Shown here piece by piece: positions 32,299 through 39,941 of a stretch of 51,082 nucleotides of DNA. Numbering within the stretch: the stretch's first letter is position 1; each line of letters opens with the position of its first letter. The stretch spans positions 1-51,082 of the forward strand of contig QHSU01000091.1 of assembly GCA_003220535.1 (NCBI GenBank). The letters run 5' to 3'. Both the position numbers and the translations under genes were made by a program. Under the pieces are notes generated by a model, which was not told where the DNA came from, searched no databases, and was given only the letters and a program-made list of their open reading frames with translations. This stretch comes from Candidatus Rokuibacteriota bacterium. Lineage in GTDB: Bacteria; Methylomirabilota; Methylomirabilia; Rokubacteriales; CSP1-6.

Positions 32299-33243
32299 TC
32301 AAAGCGCCGCGCGGTATCGCTCCGGATCCTGGTCGAACATCTCCTTGCAGTGGCGACAGCAGAAATACACGGTTCGTTCCGACAGCTCCGAGCGATACTT
32401 CGCGGTCACGCTGTCGACGGTCATACCGCAGATCGGGTCCCTGGACTCGATCCGGACGGCAACCGTCGCGGGTGACTCCGGTTCCGCTCCGCCGAGCTTC
32501 TGGCCCCGGCGATGCTGGATGATCTCGGCGAGGATGCTCACGGCGATCTCTTCGGGAGTGACTGCGCCGATGTCGAGCCCGGCCGGGGCCTTGAGCCGGC
32601 CGAGGTGCTCAGGTGGGGCGCCCCGCTGTTTTAGACGTTCGATAATCGCGCTGGCCCGCCGGCGACTCGCGACCAGGCTCACGTAACCCGCGTCGGTCCT
32701 GAGGACCCGATCGAGCACCTCCTCGTCGGAGTCCCCGTGCGTGGCCACGACCACGGACGCTCGTCGGGTGAGGCCGAGCGGGGCGAGCCCCGCCGGCAGC
32801 GGATCCTCGCCGAGCGTCACGATCGAAAAGTCCGCGGCGCGCCCGAGGGTCGCGAGGGTCTCGATGACGGGCCCGTGACCCACGAGCACGAGCTGGGGCT
32901 TGGGGAGATAGGGCTCCACATAGATCTCCAGCGTGCCACCGCTGTGGCACGTCATCCCGTACTCGAGCAGCCCCTCGGTTCGGCCCAGCGCGCGCCCGCC
33001 TTCTCCATAGAGGCCGATGAGCCGGGGCCGGCCGTCGCGGAGGGCCTGGAGCGCTTCGCGCACGACGACGGGCTCCGCGCACGCACCACCGACCCACCCC
33101 TGCACGCTGCCGTCCTCACGGACCAGCACCTTCGCCCCGGACTTGGCCGAGGTCGGCGCTTCACAGCGGACGACCGTCGCCAGCGCGAACGCCTCCCCGC
33201 GACGCTCGAGCTCCGCAGCCAGCGCCAGAAGCTCGTCAGTCAC
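32299..33243 (-). CDS. XdhC/CoxF-family protein fused to a C-terminal YHS metal-binding domain
   Basis: A 314-residue protein from GTG 33243, 15 nt after coxL. Residues 1-about 235 are XdhC/CoxF: ALATVVRCEAPTSAKSGAKV, a GWVGGACAEP motif with the conserved Cys, LLEYGMTCHSGGTLEIYVEP, and a Rossmann-like part VLVGHGPVIETLATLG with APAGLDIGAVTPEEIAVSIL. XdhC proteins hold molybdenum cofactor and aid its sulfuration before insertion. Residues 268-314 are a YHS domain, DPICGMTVDSVTAKYR then VYFCCRHCKEMFDQDPERY, a Cys-rich module known in copper ATPases and other metal proteins. The fusion beside a form I CO dehydrogenase suggests, by inference, that one protein handles both Mo cofactor and copper for the active site. 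Confidence 0.87.
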   Translation of the reverse strand: MTDELLALAAELERRGEAFALATVVRCEAPTSAKSGAKVLVREDGSVQGWVGGACAEPVVVREALQALRDGRPRLIGLYGEGGRALGRTEGLLEYGMTCHSGGTLEIYVEPYLPKPQLVLVGHGPVIETLATLGRAADFSIVTLGEDPLPAGLAPLGLTRRASVVVATHGDSDEEVLDRVLRTDAGYVSLVASRRRASAIIERLKQRGAPPEHLGRLKAPAGLDIGAVTPEEIAVSILAEIIQHRRGQKLGGAEPESPATVAVRIESRDPICGMTVDSVTAKYRSELSERTVYFCCRHCKEMFDQDPERYRAAL

Positions 33244-33258
33244 GTCGCCGCGCGCCCT

Positions 33259-35625
33259 TCATTCGGTCACGCCCTTCTCGCGCAGGAGCTTCCACACCTT
33301 CGCGGGCGTGATCGGGATGTCGATGTGGCGCACGCCCAGATGCCAGAGCGCGTCCACGACCGCATTCGCGATCGCCGCCGGCGCGCCGACCGTCGCCGAC
33401 TCGCCAACGCCCTTCGCGCCCAGCGGGTGATGGGGCGAGGGGGTGACGGTGTGTCCCGTCTCCCACTTCGGCGTCTCGACGGCGGTGGGTAGGAGGTAGT
33501 CGATGAAGCTCCCGCCCCGGATGTTGCCAATCTCGTCGTAGGAGATCTCTTCGAAGAGCGCGGGTGCCAGCCCCATCGTCAGGCCGCCGTGGACCTGGCC
33601 CTGCACGATCATCGGGTTGATGATGTTGCCGCAGTCGTCGATGGCGACGAACCGGCGGACCTTCGCTTCGCCGGTCCCCGAGTCGACGTCGACCACGCAG
33701 ATGTAGCTCCCGAACGGGTAGGTGAGGTTCGGCGGATCGTAGTAGCTGACCGCTTCGAGACCGGCTTCCATCCCTTGCGGATGATTAGTGTACGCCGCGA
33801 ACGCGATGTCCTGAATCGTCTTGGACTTGTTCGGCGTCCCCTTGACCGAGAATTTCCCCGGCTCCCACACGAGGTCGTCCTCGGCGGCTTCGAGGAGATG
33901 GGCCGCGATCTTGCGGGCCTTGTCGCGCACTTTGCGGGCGGCGACCGCCGCGGCGGCGCCGGCGACCGGCGTCGAGCGGCTCGCGTAGGTGCCGAGCCCG
34001 TAGGGCGCGGTGTCGGTGTCGCCTTCCTCGATCTGGATGTCGGCGGCGGGAATTCCCAGCTCCTCGGCCAGGATCTGAGCATAGGTCGTCTCGTGGCCCT
34101 GGCCCTGCGACTTCGTGCCGAACCGCGCGATGGCCTTGCCGGTCGGGTGGATCCGGATCTCGCAGCTATCGAACATCTTGATGCCGAGGATGTCGAAGTG
34201 CTTGGACGGGCCAGCGCCGACGATCTCGGTGAAGCTCGAGATGCCGATCCCCATCAGCGCGCCGCGCTTGCGCTTCTCGGCCTGCTCGCGGCGGAGGTCG
34301 GCATACCCGATCGTGTCCATCGCCTTCTTGAGCGCGCCGGCGTAGTTCCCGCTGTCGTATTCCCAGCCGAGCGCCGACTTGTAGGGGAACTGCTCGGGCT
34401 TGACGAAGTTCTTCATGCGGAACTCGGCCGGATCCACGCCGAGCTGATGGGCCATCAGGTCGACCATACGCTCGATGGTGTGCACGGCCTCGGTCACGCG
34501 GAACGAGCAACGATACGCGATGCCGCCGGGCGGCTTGTTGGTGTAGGCGCCGTCCACCTCGACGTGGGCGGCCTTGAGGTCGTACGAGCCGGTGCAGACG
34601 TGGAACAGCCCGGCAGGGAACTTGGAGGGGTTGGCAGCCGCGTCCGTGTAGCCGTGGTCGGCGAGCGTCTTGATGCGGAGCGCGGTGAGCGTGCCATCCT
34701 TGCTCGCCGCCAGCTCGGCGCTGATGTGATAGTCGCGCGCGAACGAGTCCGCCTGAAGGTTCTCCATCCGGTCCTCGATCCACTTCACCGGCTTGCCGGT
34801 GAGCACCGACGCGGCGACGGCGATCACGTACCCGGGATAGACGGGGACCTTGCCGCCGAAGCCGCCGCCGATGTCGGGCGAGACGATCCGGATCTTGTGC
34901 TCGGCCAGGCCGACGTGCCCGGCCACCAGCGCGAAGACGGTGCGGATCGCGTGGGGGGCCTGGGTGGTCATCCAGACCGTGAGCCTCCCGTCGACCTTGT
35001 CGAAGTGAGCGATGCACCCGCACGTCTCGATCGACGCGACGTGGATGCGCGGGAGATAGATATCTTCCTTGACCGTCACCGCGGCCTCACCGAAGGCGCG
35101 GTCGGTCGCGGTCCGATCGCCCCACTCCCAGTGCCAGATGTGATTGTCCTTCTTGTCTTTCTTGTCGGTACGGAGCACTGGGGCGCCGGGCTCGAGCGCC
35201 TTCCTGGGATCGACGACCACCGGCAACGGCTCGTACTCGACCTCCACCACCGCCGCCCCGTCGGCGGCCGCGTAGCGACTCGTCGCCAGCACGGCCGCGA
35301 CCTCTTGCGCCTGGTACATCACTTTCTCTACCGGAAGCACCATCTGAGTGTCCGACATGAGGGTCGGCATCCAGTGGAGGTTGTACTTTGCGAGGTCCTG
35401 GCCGGTGATGCCGGCCAGCACGCCCGGGACGGCCATCGCCTTCGCGGTGTCGATCTTGATGATCTTCGCGTGGGCGTGAGGGCTTCGCACGATGTCGAGG
35501 TACAGCATGCCCGGGAGCTGAACGTCGTCGACGTACGTGCCCCGGCCGCGGATGAAGCGCGGATCTTCTTTCCGCTTGATCGAGTGCCCCATCCCTCCGA
35601 CTTCGGGCGAGGTCCTGAGCGCCAT
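33259..35625 (-). CDS. coxL: Aerobic carbon monoxide dehydrogenase large subunit, form I
   Basis: A 788-residue molybdenum hydroxylase; ATG 35625 overlaps the coxS stop by one base. It opens SIKRKEDPRFIRGRGTYVDD. The active-site loop is GGIAYRCSFRVTEAVHT; the A-Y-x-C-S-F-R signature, with Cys373, is diagnostic of form I CO dehydrogenase, in which this Cys holds the copper of the Mo-S-Cu centre. Form II has AYRGAGR instead. The catalytic Glu is in GAKGVGESATVGAP, and TQAPHAIRTVFALVAG and SPDIGGGFGGKV are further cofactor contacts. It oxidises CO to CO2 with water, passing electrons through CoxS and CoxM to the respiratory chain. Confidence 0.93.
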   Translation of the reverse strand: MALRTSPEVGGMGHSIKRKEDPRFIRGRGTYVDDVQLPGMLYLDIVRSPHAHAKIIKIDTAKAMAVPGVLAGITGQDLAKYNLHWMPTLMSDTQMVLPVEKVMYQAQEVAAVLATSRYAAADGAAVVEVEYEPLPVVVDPRKALEPGAPVLRTDKKDKKDNHIWHWEWGDRTATDRAFGEAAVTVKEDIYLPRIHVASIETCGCIAHFDKVDGRLTVWMTTQAPHAIRTVFALVAGHVGLAEHKIRIVSPDIGGGFGGKVPVYPGYVIAVAASVLTGKPVKWIEDRMENLQADSFARDYHISAELAASKDGTLTALRIKTLADHGYTDAAANPSKFPAGLFHVCTGSYDLKAAHVEVDGAYTNKPPGGIAYRCSFRVTEAVHTIERMVDLMAHQLGVDPAEFRMKNFVKPEQFPYKSALGWEYDSGNYAGALKKAMDTIGYADLRREQAEKRKRGALMGIGISSFTEIVGAGPSKHFDILGIKMFDSCEIRIHPTGKAIARFGTKSQGQGHETTYAQILAEELGIPAADIQIEEGDTDTAPYGLGTYASRSTPVAGAAAAVAARKVRDKARKIAAHLLEAAEDDLVWEPGKFSVKGTPNKSKTIQDIAFAAYTNHPQGMEAGLEAVSYYDPPNLTYPFGSYICVVDVDSGTGEAKVRRFVAIDDCGNIINPMIVQGQVHGGLTMGLAPALFEEISYDEIGNIRGGSFIDYLLPTAVETPKWETGHTVTPSPHHPLGAKGVGESATVGAPAAIANAVVDALWHLGVRHIDIPITPAKVWKLLREKGVTE

Positions 35626-36098
35626 CACGAGCCTCCCTGCGAGATCTTGGCCGCCGCGTACTGGACGGACTTGACGATGTTCACGTACCCGGTACACCGG
35701 CAGAGGTTGCCAGAGATGGCCCAGCGAATGTCGTCCTCCGTCGGCGAGGGATGCTTCTTGAGGAAGGCGTAGCTGGTCATCAGCATCCCGGGCGTGCAGT
35801 AGCCGCACTGGAGCCCGTGCTCGGCCATGAACCCTTCCTGGAGCGGGTGGAGCTTGCCGCCCTGCTCGAGGCCTTCCACGGTCATCAGCTGCTTGCCCTG
35901 AGCCTGAACGGCGAACATCGTGCACGACTTCACGGGCCGGCCGTCCATGAGGATGGTACAGGCGCCGCAGTGGGTCGTGTCGCAGCCGATGTGGGTGCCG
36001 GTCAGCCGCAGCACCTCCCGGATCATGTGCACCAGGAGCAGGCGCGGCTCGACGTCCGCCTCGTGCTTCTCGCCGTTGATCGAGAGCTTCACCAGCAT
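35625..36098 (-). CDS. coxS: Carbon monoxide dehydrogenase small subunit (two [2Fe-2S])
   Basis: A 157-residue iron-sulfur protein, ATG 36098 after GGGAGG. The plant-type cluster Cys are in GCDTTHCGACTILMDG with a later KSC; the second cluster in LQCGYCTPGM and GNLCRCTGYVNIV. It relays electrons from the Mo-Cu site to the FAD subunit. Start and stop are packed against coxM (3 nt) and coxL (1 nt overlap), in the common order M-S-L. Confidence 0.93.
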   Translation of the reverse strand: MLVKLSINGEKHEADVEPRLLLVHMIREVLRLTGTHIGCDTTHCGACTILMDGRPVKSCTMFAVQAQGKQLMTVEGLEQGGKLHPLQEGFMAEHGLQCGYCTPGMLMTSYAFLKKHPSPTEDDIRWAISGNLCRCTGYVNIVKSVQYAAAKISQGGS

Positions 36099-36101
36099 TC
36101 C

Positions 36102-36977
36102 TTACCTCCCAGCACGGGCGCGCTCGAGTGCCTTGCGGAGCGCACGGGCCGTCAGCACTCTCACGAGGTCCTTCTTGTACTCCACCGACCCGCGCAGGTC
36201 GGCGGCGGGCTCGGACGCTTCGGCGGCGAGCTCGGCCGCACGCTTGATCGTCGCCTCGTCCGGTGTCTTTCCTTTCAGCGCGGCTTCCGCCCGGGCGGCC
36301 TTGATGGGCGTCAGGCCGACGTTGGTCAGGCCGATGCCCACCTGATCGCACACACCGTTCGCGCCGAGCGTCAGCTGGGCCGCCACCGCCGCCGTCGCGA
36401 AATCGCCCACCTTCCGCTCGAGCTTGAGGTAGGCGCCCCCGCTACGTGCCGGCGGCATCGGGACCCGGATCTCCACGAGAATCTCGTCGGGCTTGAGGCT
36501 GGTCGCGAACGGCCCGGTGAAGAACGACGCGATCGGGAGCCTGCGCTCACCCTTCGCGCCCACGGCGACGACTTCGGCGCCGAGCGCCAGCATCGTCGCC
36601 GGGTGGTCGTTGGCCGGATCGCCGTGGGCCAGGTTGCCGCCGACGGTCGCGAGGTTCCGTACAACGGGATCGGCGATGACCCTCGAGGTATCGTGGAGCA
36701 GCGGGTACCGGGTGCGAACGAGCTCTGACTCCTCCAGCTCCGACTCCCGGGTGAGCCCCCCGATGCGGAGCACACCGTCCGCCTCGCGGATGTACGCGAG
36801 CCCGGCGATCCCGTTGATGTCGACGAGGTGCAGCGGGTTGGCGAGACGGAGCTTCATGAGCGGGATGAGGCTCTGGCCTCCGGAGAGGATCTTGGCGTCC
36901 TCGCCGAGCTTCGCCAGCAGCGCCGTCGCCTCGCCAACCGTGCTCGGAGCGTGATACTCGAACGCGGCAGGAATCAT
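36102..36977 (-). CDS. coxM: Carbon monoxide dehydrogenase medium subunit (FAD)
   Basis: A 291-residue protein starting MIPAAFEYHAPSTVGEATAL. FAD-binding motifs are AKILSGGQSLIPLMKLRL and ATVGGNLAHGDPANDHPA, and the C-terminal third carries the CoxM-type domain (GIGLTNVGLTPIKAARAEAA). It delivers electrons from the FAD to quinone or another acceptor at the membrane. It is 29 nt after a secreted metallo-hydrolase gene on the same strand. Confidence 0.92.
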   Translation of the reverse strand: MIPAAFEYHAPSTVGEATALLAKLGEDAKILSGGQSLIPLMKLRLANPLHLVDINGIAGLAYIREADGVLRIGGLTRESELEESELVRTRYPLLHDTSRVIADPVVRNLATVGGNLAHGDPANDHPATMLALGAEVVAVGAKGERRLPIASFFTGPFATSLKPDEILVEIRVPMPPARSGGAYLKLERKVGDFATAAVAAQLTLGANGVCDQVGIGLTNVGLTPIKAARAEAALKGKTPDEATIKRAAELAAEASEPAADLRGSVEYKKDLVRVLTARALRKALERARAGR

Positions 36978-37006
36978 GGTGGCGTCCCCTCAGAATCAGC
37001 CGTGCG

Positions 37007-38449
37007 TCAGCGGCCGATCGCCTTGTGCAGTTCCGCGATCGGCACCATCCGCCCGTGGATCGGCACGATCTGGTCAACGGTCAGATTGAGCCGCTGGATG
37101 TTGTCCGCCAGGCTCACCCAGGCGGGATTCACGCCCGTCGGCGCCAGCGCGTTCGGGGCCGGCGGCGTGTACAGGTCGGCCTCGATCAGGAGCCTTTCCT
37201 TGGGGAGGTGGATCATGACGATCCCGCCATGATGGAGGTTGTCGGTGATCTGGTGGATGTCCACTGTCCGGGTCCCGTCGGTCAGCGTGCGGCGAGCCCC
37301 CACGCCTTCCACCGTTCCCTTCTTGCCCGACTTCGCCAGACGATCGGGGCTCACGGTGGCCGGAGCGGCCAGCGCCTTCTCGAGGAAGGCCTTGTTCGCG
37401 TCGTGGGCGATGATGGTCACGCTCTCGGCCGCGACGGCTCGCAGACCGCCGGAGTGATCGAAGTGGTGATGGGTGGCGATCACGTACTTGATCGGCTTGC
37501 TCGAAAGCTTCTTGACTTCGTCCAGCACGGCGGCGGCGCGCTCGTCGTTGAGCGGGCTCTCCACGACGATCAGATGATCCTTCATCTCGATCACGACGCT
37601 GTGGTGGGTGCCCCCGGTCACGTACCAGACCCCATCGGCCACCATCTGGGTCGTCACGCGAGCGTACGGGTGCGGCGTCTTGAGAATCGGGTCGGGGATC
37701 GTGATGTTCACGGCGGCGTTGGGCTGGACATCCGTCACCGTCAGATCGAGCGCGGGGTGGCCGCCGATCGTTTGCCGGATCTTCGTCGGGAACTTCACGC
37801 CCGCGAAGTCCTTGTACTCCGAATAGCGGATCTCGACCGGCATGTTGCCGAGCACGGCATTCGGGACCACGGCGTCGATCCGCTCGACCATGTTCTGAGC
37901 ATCGACGGTCGCCCGGATCCGGAAGCGCCCGGGAGCGGTGAACGAGATCGTGTTGCCCTGGACGGCCGCGTTGTTCGCGATCGCCATCTTGATGACGCCG
38001 TGGGGTGTGGTCCAGAGCTGGAGCTGCCGATCGAGCAGCGCGACGGCCGCCGGGGTGGCCGCGTCCGCGACCACGTTCCAGGCGAAGTCGCCGCGCGCCA
38101 CGAGCTCCTGGCGCTGTTCGCCACCGGGCGGTATGCCGCCAGCGCCGCCGCCGCGTTGTGGGCTTTCGCCCAGCGTCCGCACCAGCTCGTCCCGAATGGC
38201 GGTGGTTTCGTAGCTCACCGTGCGCGTGTAGCTCTTGACGACGAACCGGGGCCAGGGAAGGTCCGGCGTGTAGTTCTGGCCCACGAAGAAGTTCACGCCG
38301 CTGCCGGAATACTGGATCGACTTGACGCTGCTCGCTCCCATCGCCTTCGCGACGCTCTCGAGGGCTGCGCGACCATCTTGCGCGTAACCGACGACCGGTG
38401 ACAGGAGCATGGAGATTGCCATCAGGACGATGGTGATGGGTCTGCGCAT
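37007..38449 (-). CDS. Secreted metallo-beta-lactamase-fold hydrolase
   Basis: A 480-residue protein with signal peptide RRPITIVLMAISMLLSPVVG cut near YAQ. ATG 38449 follows GGGAGG. The N-terminal 250 residues form an unassigned domain resembling outer-membrane lipoprotein carriers (SVKSIQYSGSGVNFFVGQNY). The hydrolase part has VIATHHHFDHSGGLRAV (HxHxDH) and NLHHGGIVMIHLPKERLLIE with a final IVPIHGRMVPI. A glyoxalase-II-like or SoxH-like role is possible. Its position immediately upstream of coxM may just reflect read-through; no copper motif is obvious. Confidence 0.78.
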   Translation of the reverse strand: MRRPITIVLMAISMLLSPVVGYAQDGRAALESVAKAMGASSVKSIQYSGSGVNFFVGQNYTPDLPWPRFVVKSYTRTVSYETTAIRDELVRTLGESPQRGGGAGGIPPGGEQRQELVARGDFAWNVVADAATPAAVALLDRQLQLWTTPHGVIKMAIANNAAVQGNTISFTAPGRFRIRATVDAQNMVERIDAVVPNAVLGNMPVEIRYSEYKDFAGVKFPTKIRQTIGGHPALDLTVTDVQPNAAVNITIPDPILKTPHPYARVTTQMVADGVWYVTGGTHHSVVIEMKDHLIVVESPLNDERAAAVLDEVKKLSSKPIKYVIATHHHFDHSGGLRAVAAESVTIIAHDANKAFLEKALAAPATVSPDRLAKSGKKGTVEGVGARRTLTDGTRTVDIHQITDNLHHGGIVMIHLPKERLLIEADLYTPPAPNALAPTGVNPAWVSLADNIQRLNLTVDQIVPIHGRMVPIAELHKAIGR

Positions 38450-38584
38450 ACTGACCTCCCGAGGACGGTCGGATCGGTGGTCGGGATGCTAGCAGCGCCC
38501 GTCGCTGGCGTCAAACGCCCGAAGCGCGTAAAGTCCCGGAGTGGCTCGTCCACTACCACTCCGTCACCGTGAAAGGAGCAGACC

Positions 38585-38917
38585 TTGAGCACGCAACCCG
38601 CCGCACCAACGGCCCGTGACGTTGTCCGTCAAGTCGCGCCGAAGCTGATCGACCTGAGCGAGAAGGTGTTGTTCGGCGACGTCTGGGAGCGACCGGGACT
38701 CTCCAAGCGCGACCGGAGCCTCATCACGGTCGCGGCGCTGACCGCCATGTACCGGACCGACCAGCTTCCGGGGCATCTGGAGCGCGCGCTGACCAACGGC
38801 GTCACGCGGGAGGAGATCGGCGAGATCATCACCCACCTCGCGTTCTACGCGGGCTGGCCCGCCGCCATGACCGCCGGGACGATCGCGCGACGGGTCTTCG
38901 ACGCGAGGAAGCCATGA
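38585..38917 (+). CDS. Carboxymuconolactone decarboxylase-family protein
   Basis: A 110-residue helical protein, TTG start at 38585 with AAAGGAG 6 nt upstream. SKRDRSLITVAALTAMYRTD, LPGHLERALTNGVTREEIGE and THLAFYAGWPAAMTAGTIAR match the family core. The CxxC of the AhpD branch is missing, so it belongs with gamma-carboxymuconolactone decarboxylase-like members, which act in aromatic catabolism. It overlaps the next gene (ATGA), implying coupled translation. Confidence 0.83.
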   Translation: MSTQPAAPTARDVVRQVAPKLIDLSEKVLFGDVWERPGLSKRDRSLITVAALTAMYRTDQLPGHLERALTNGVTREEIGEIITHLAFYAGWPAAMTAGTIARRVFDARKP

Positions 38918-39843
38918 AAGTCGGATTCATCGGGCTCGGCACGATGGGACGCCACATGGCGTCCAACTTGATGAAGGGGGGCCACCAGCTCGTGGTCAAC
39001 GACGTGCGCCGTGAAGCGGCGGCGCCCCACCTGAAGGCTGGAGCGACCTGGGCCGACACGCCACGTGCCGTCGCCGAGGCGACTGACGTCGTGTTCACGT
39101 CGCTGCCCGGCCCGGTGGAAGTCGAGGCCGTCGCCCTCGGCGAGCAAGGGCTCGGCGCCGGGCTCGCGGCCGGCAAAGTGTACTTCGACCTCTCGACCAA
39201 CTCGCCGGCGCTCGTGCGGCGGATCCACGAGGTCTTCCAGCGCCGCGGGATCCACATGCTCGACGCGCCGGTGAGCGGTGGTCCCCGTGGCGCCGAGTCG
39301 CGCCGGCTCGCCCTCTGGGTCGGGGGAGACGAGGAGATCTTCAAGCGCTATCGGCCGGTGCTCGACGCGATCGGCGACCAGCCGTACTACGTCGGGCCGA
39401 TCGGCGCAGGCTCGGTGGCCAAGCTCGTCCACAACTGCGCCGGATACGTCATCCAGACCGCGCTGGCCGAGGTCTTCACGATGGGCGTCAAGGCGGGTGT
39501 CGAGCCCATCGCGCTCTGGAAGGCGGTGCGGCAGGGCGCCGGCGGCCGGCGGCGGACGTTCGACGGGCTCGCCGATCAGTTCTTGCCGGCCAAGTTCGAG
39601 CCGCCGTCGTTCGCGCTGCGGCTGGCCCACAAGGACGTCACCCTGGCGACGGCGCTCGGCCGCGAGCACAAGGTGCCGATGCGACTGGCCAACATCACGC
39701 TCGAGGAGATGACCGAGGCGCTCAACCGTGGCTGGGCCGAGCGCGACTCACGCGTGGCGATGCTCCTGCAGGAAGAGCGCGCCGGTGTCCAGATTCAGGT
39801 CCCCCAGGCCGCAATCCAGGAGGTCCTGGCCCTCGACAAATGA
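38914..39843 (+). CDS. Beta-hydroxyacid dehydrogenase (3-hydroxyisobutyrate dehydrogenase family)
   Basis: A 309-residue protein that opens KVGFIGLGTMGRHMASNLMK (Rossmann GxGxxG). The substrate loop is DAPVSGGPRGAESRRLALWV and the catalytic Lys is in GAGSVAKLVHNCAGYVIQ. It oxidises a short beta-hydroxyacid, such as 3-hydroxyisobutyrate, tartronate semialdehyde or a related compound, using NAD(P). The short overlap with the carboxymuconolactone decarboxylase-like gene indicates an operon. Confidence 0.88.
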   Translation: MKVGFIGLGTMGRHMASNLMKGGHQLVVNDVRREAAAPHLKAGATWADTPRAVAEATDVVFTSLPGPVEVEAVALGEQGLGAGLAAGKVYFDLSTNSPALVRRIHEVFQRRGIHMLDAPVSGGPRGAESRRLALWVGGDEEIFKRYRPVLDAIGDQPYYVGPIGAGSVAKLVHNCAGYVIQTALAEVFTMGVKAGVEPIALWKAVRQGAGGRRRTFDGLADQFLPAKFEPPSFALRLAHKDVTLATALGREHKVPMRLANITLEEMTEALNRGWAERDSRVAMLLQEERAGVQIQVPQAAIQEVLALDK

Positions 39844-39846
39844 CAT

Positions 39847-39908
39847 GGGGGGCCTCGAAGGGCCCCCCAAGCCCCCCGCGCTCGGAGACGCCCCGGCTAA
39901 GCCGGGGC
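39847..39908. terminator. Two hairpins between convergent genes
   Basis: Hairpin 1: GGGGGGCC at 39847-39854, loop TCGAAG, GGCCCCCC at 39861-39868. Hairpin 2: GCCCCGGC at 39890-39897, loop TAA, GCCGGGGC at 39901-39908. Both are perfect 8-bp stems. They lie between the dehydrogenase stop and the malate synthase stop and can act as terminators for both strands. Confidence 0.6.
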
Positions 39909-39941
39909 GCCCCTCGACATTGCTTCGCGGTTTCGGGGGTC

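Noticed and set aside
33589..35772. A 727-codon open frame antisense to coxL
   Set aside because: It lies wholly opposite the convincing coxL and coxS genes, has His/Arg/Asp-rich composition typical of antisense frames in GC-rich genes, and matches no family.
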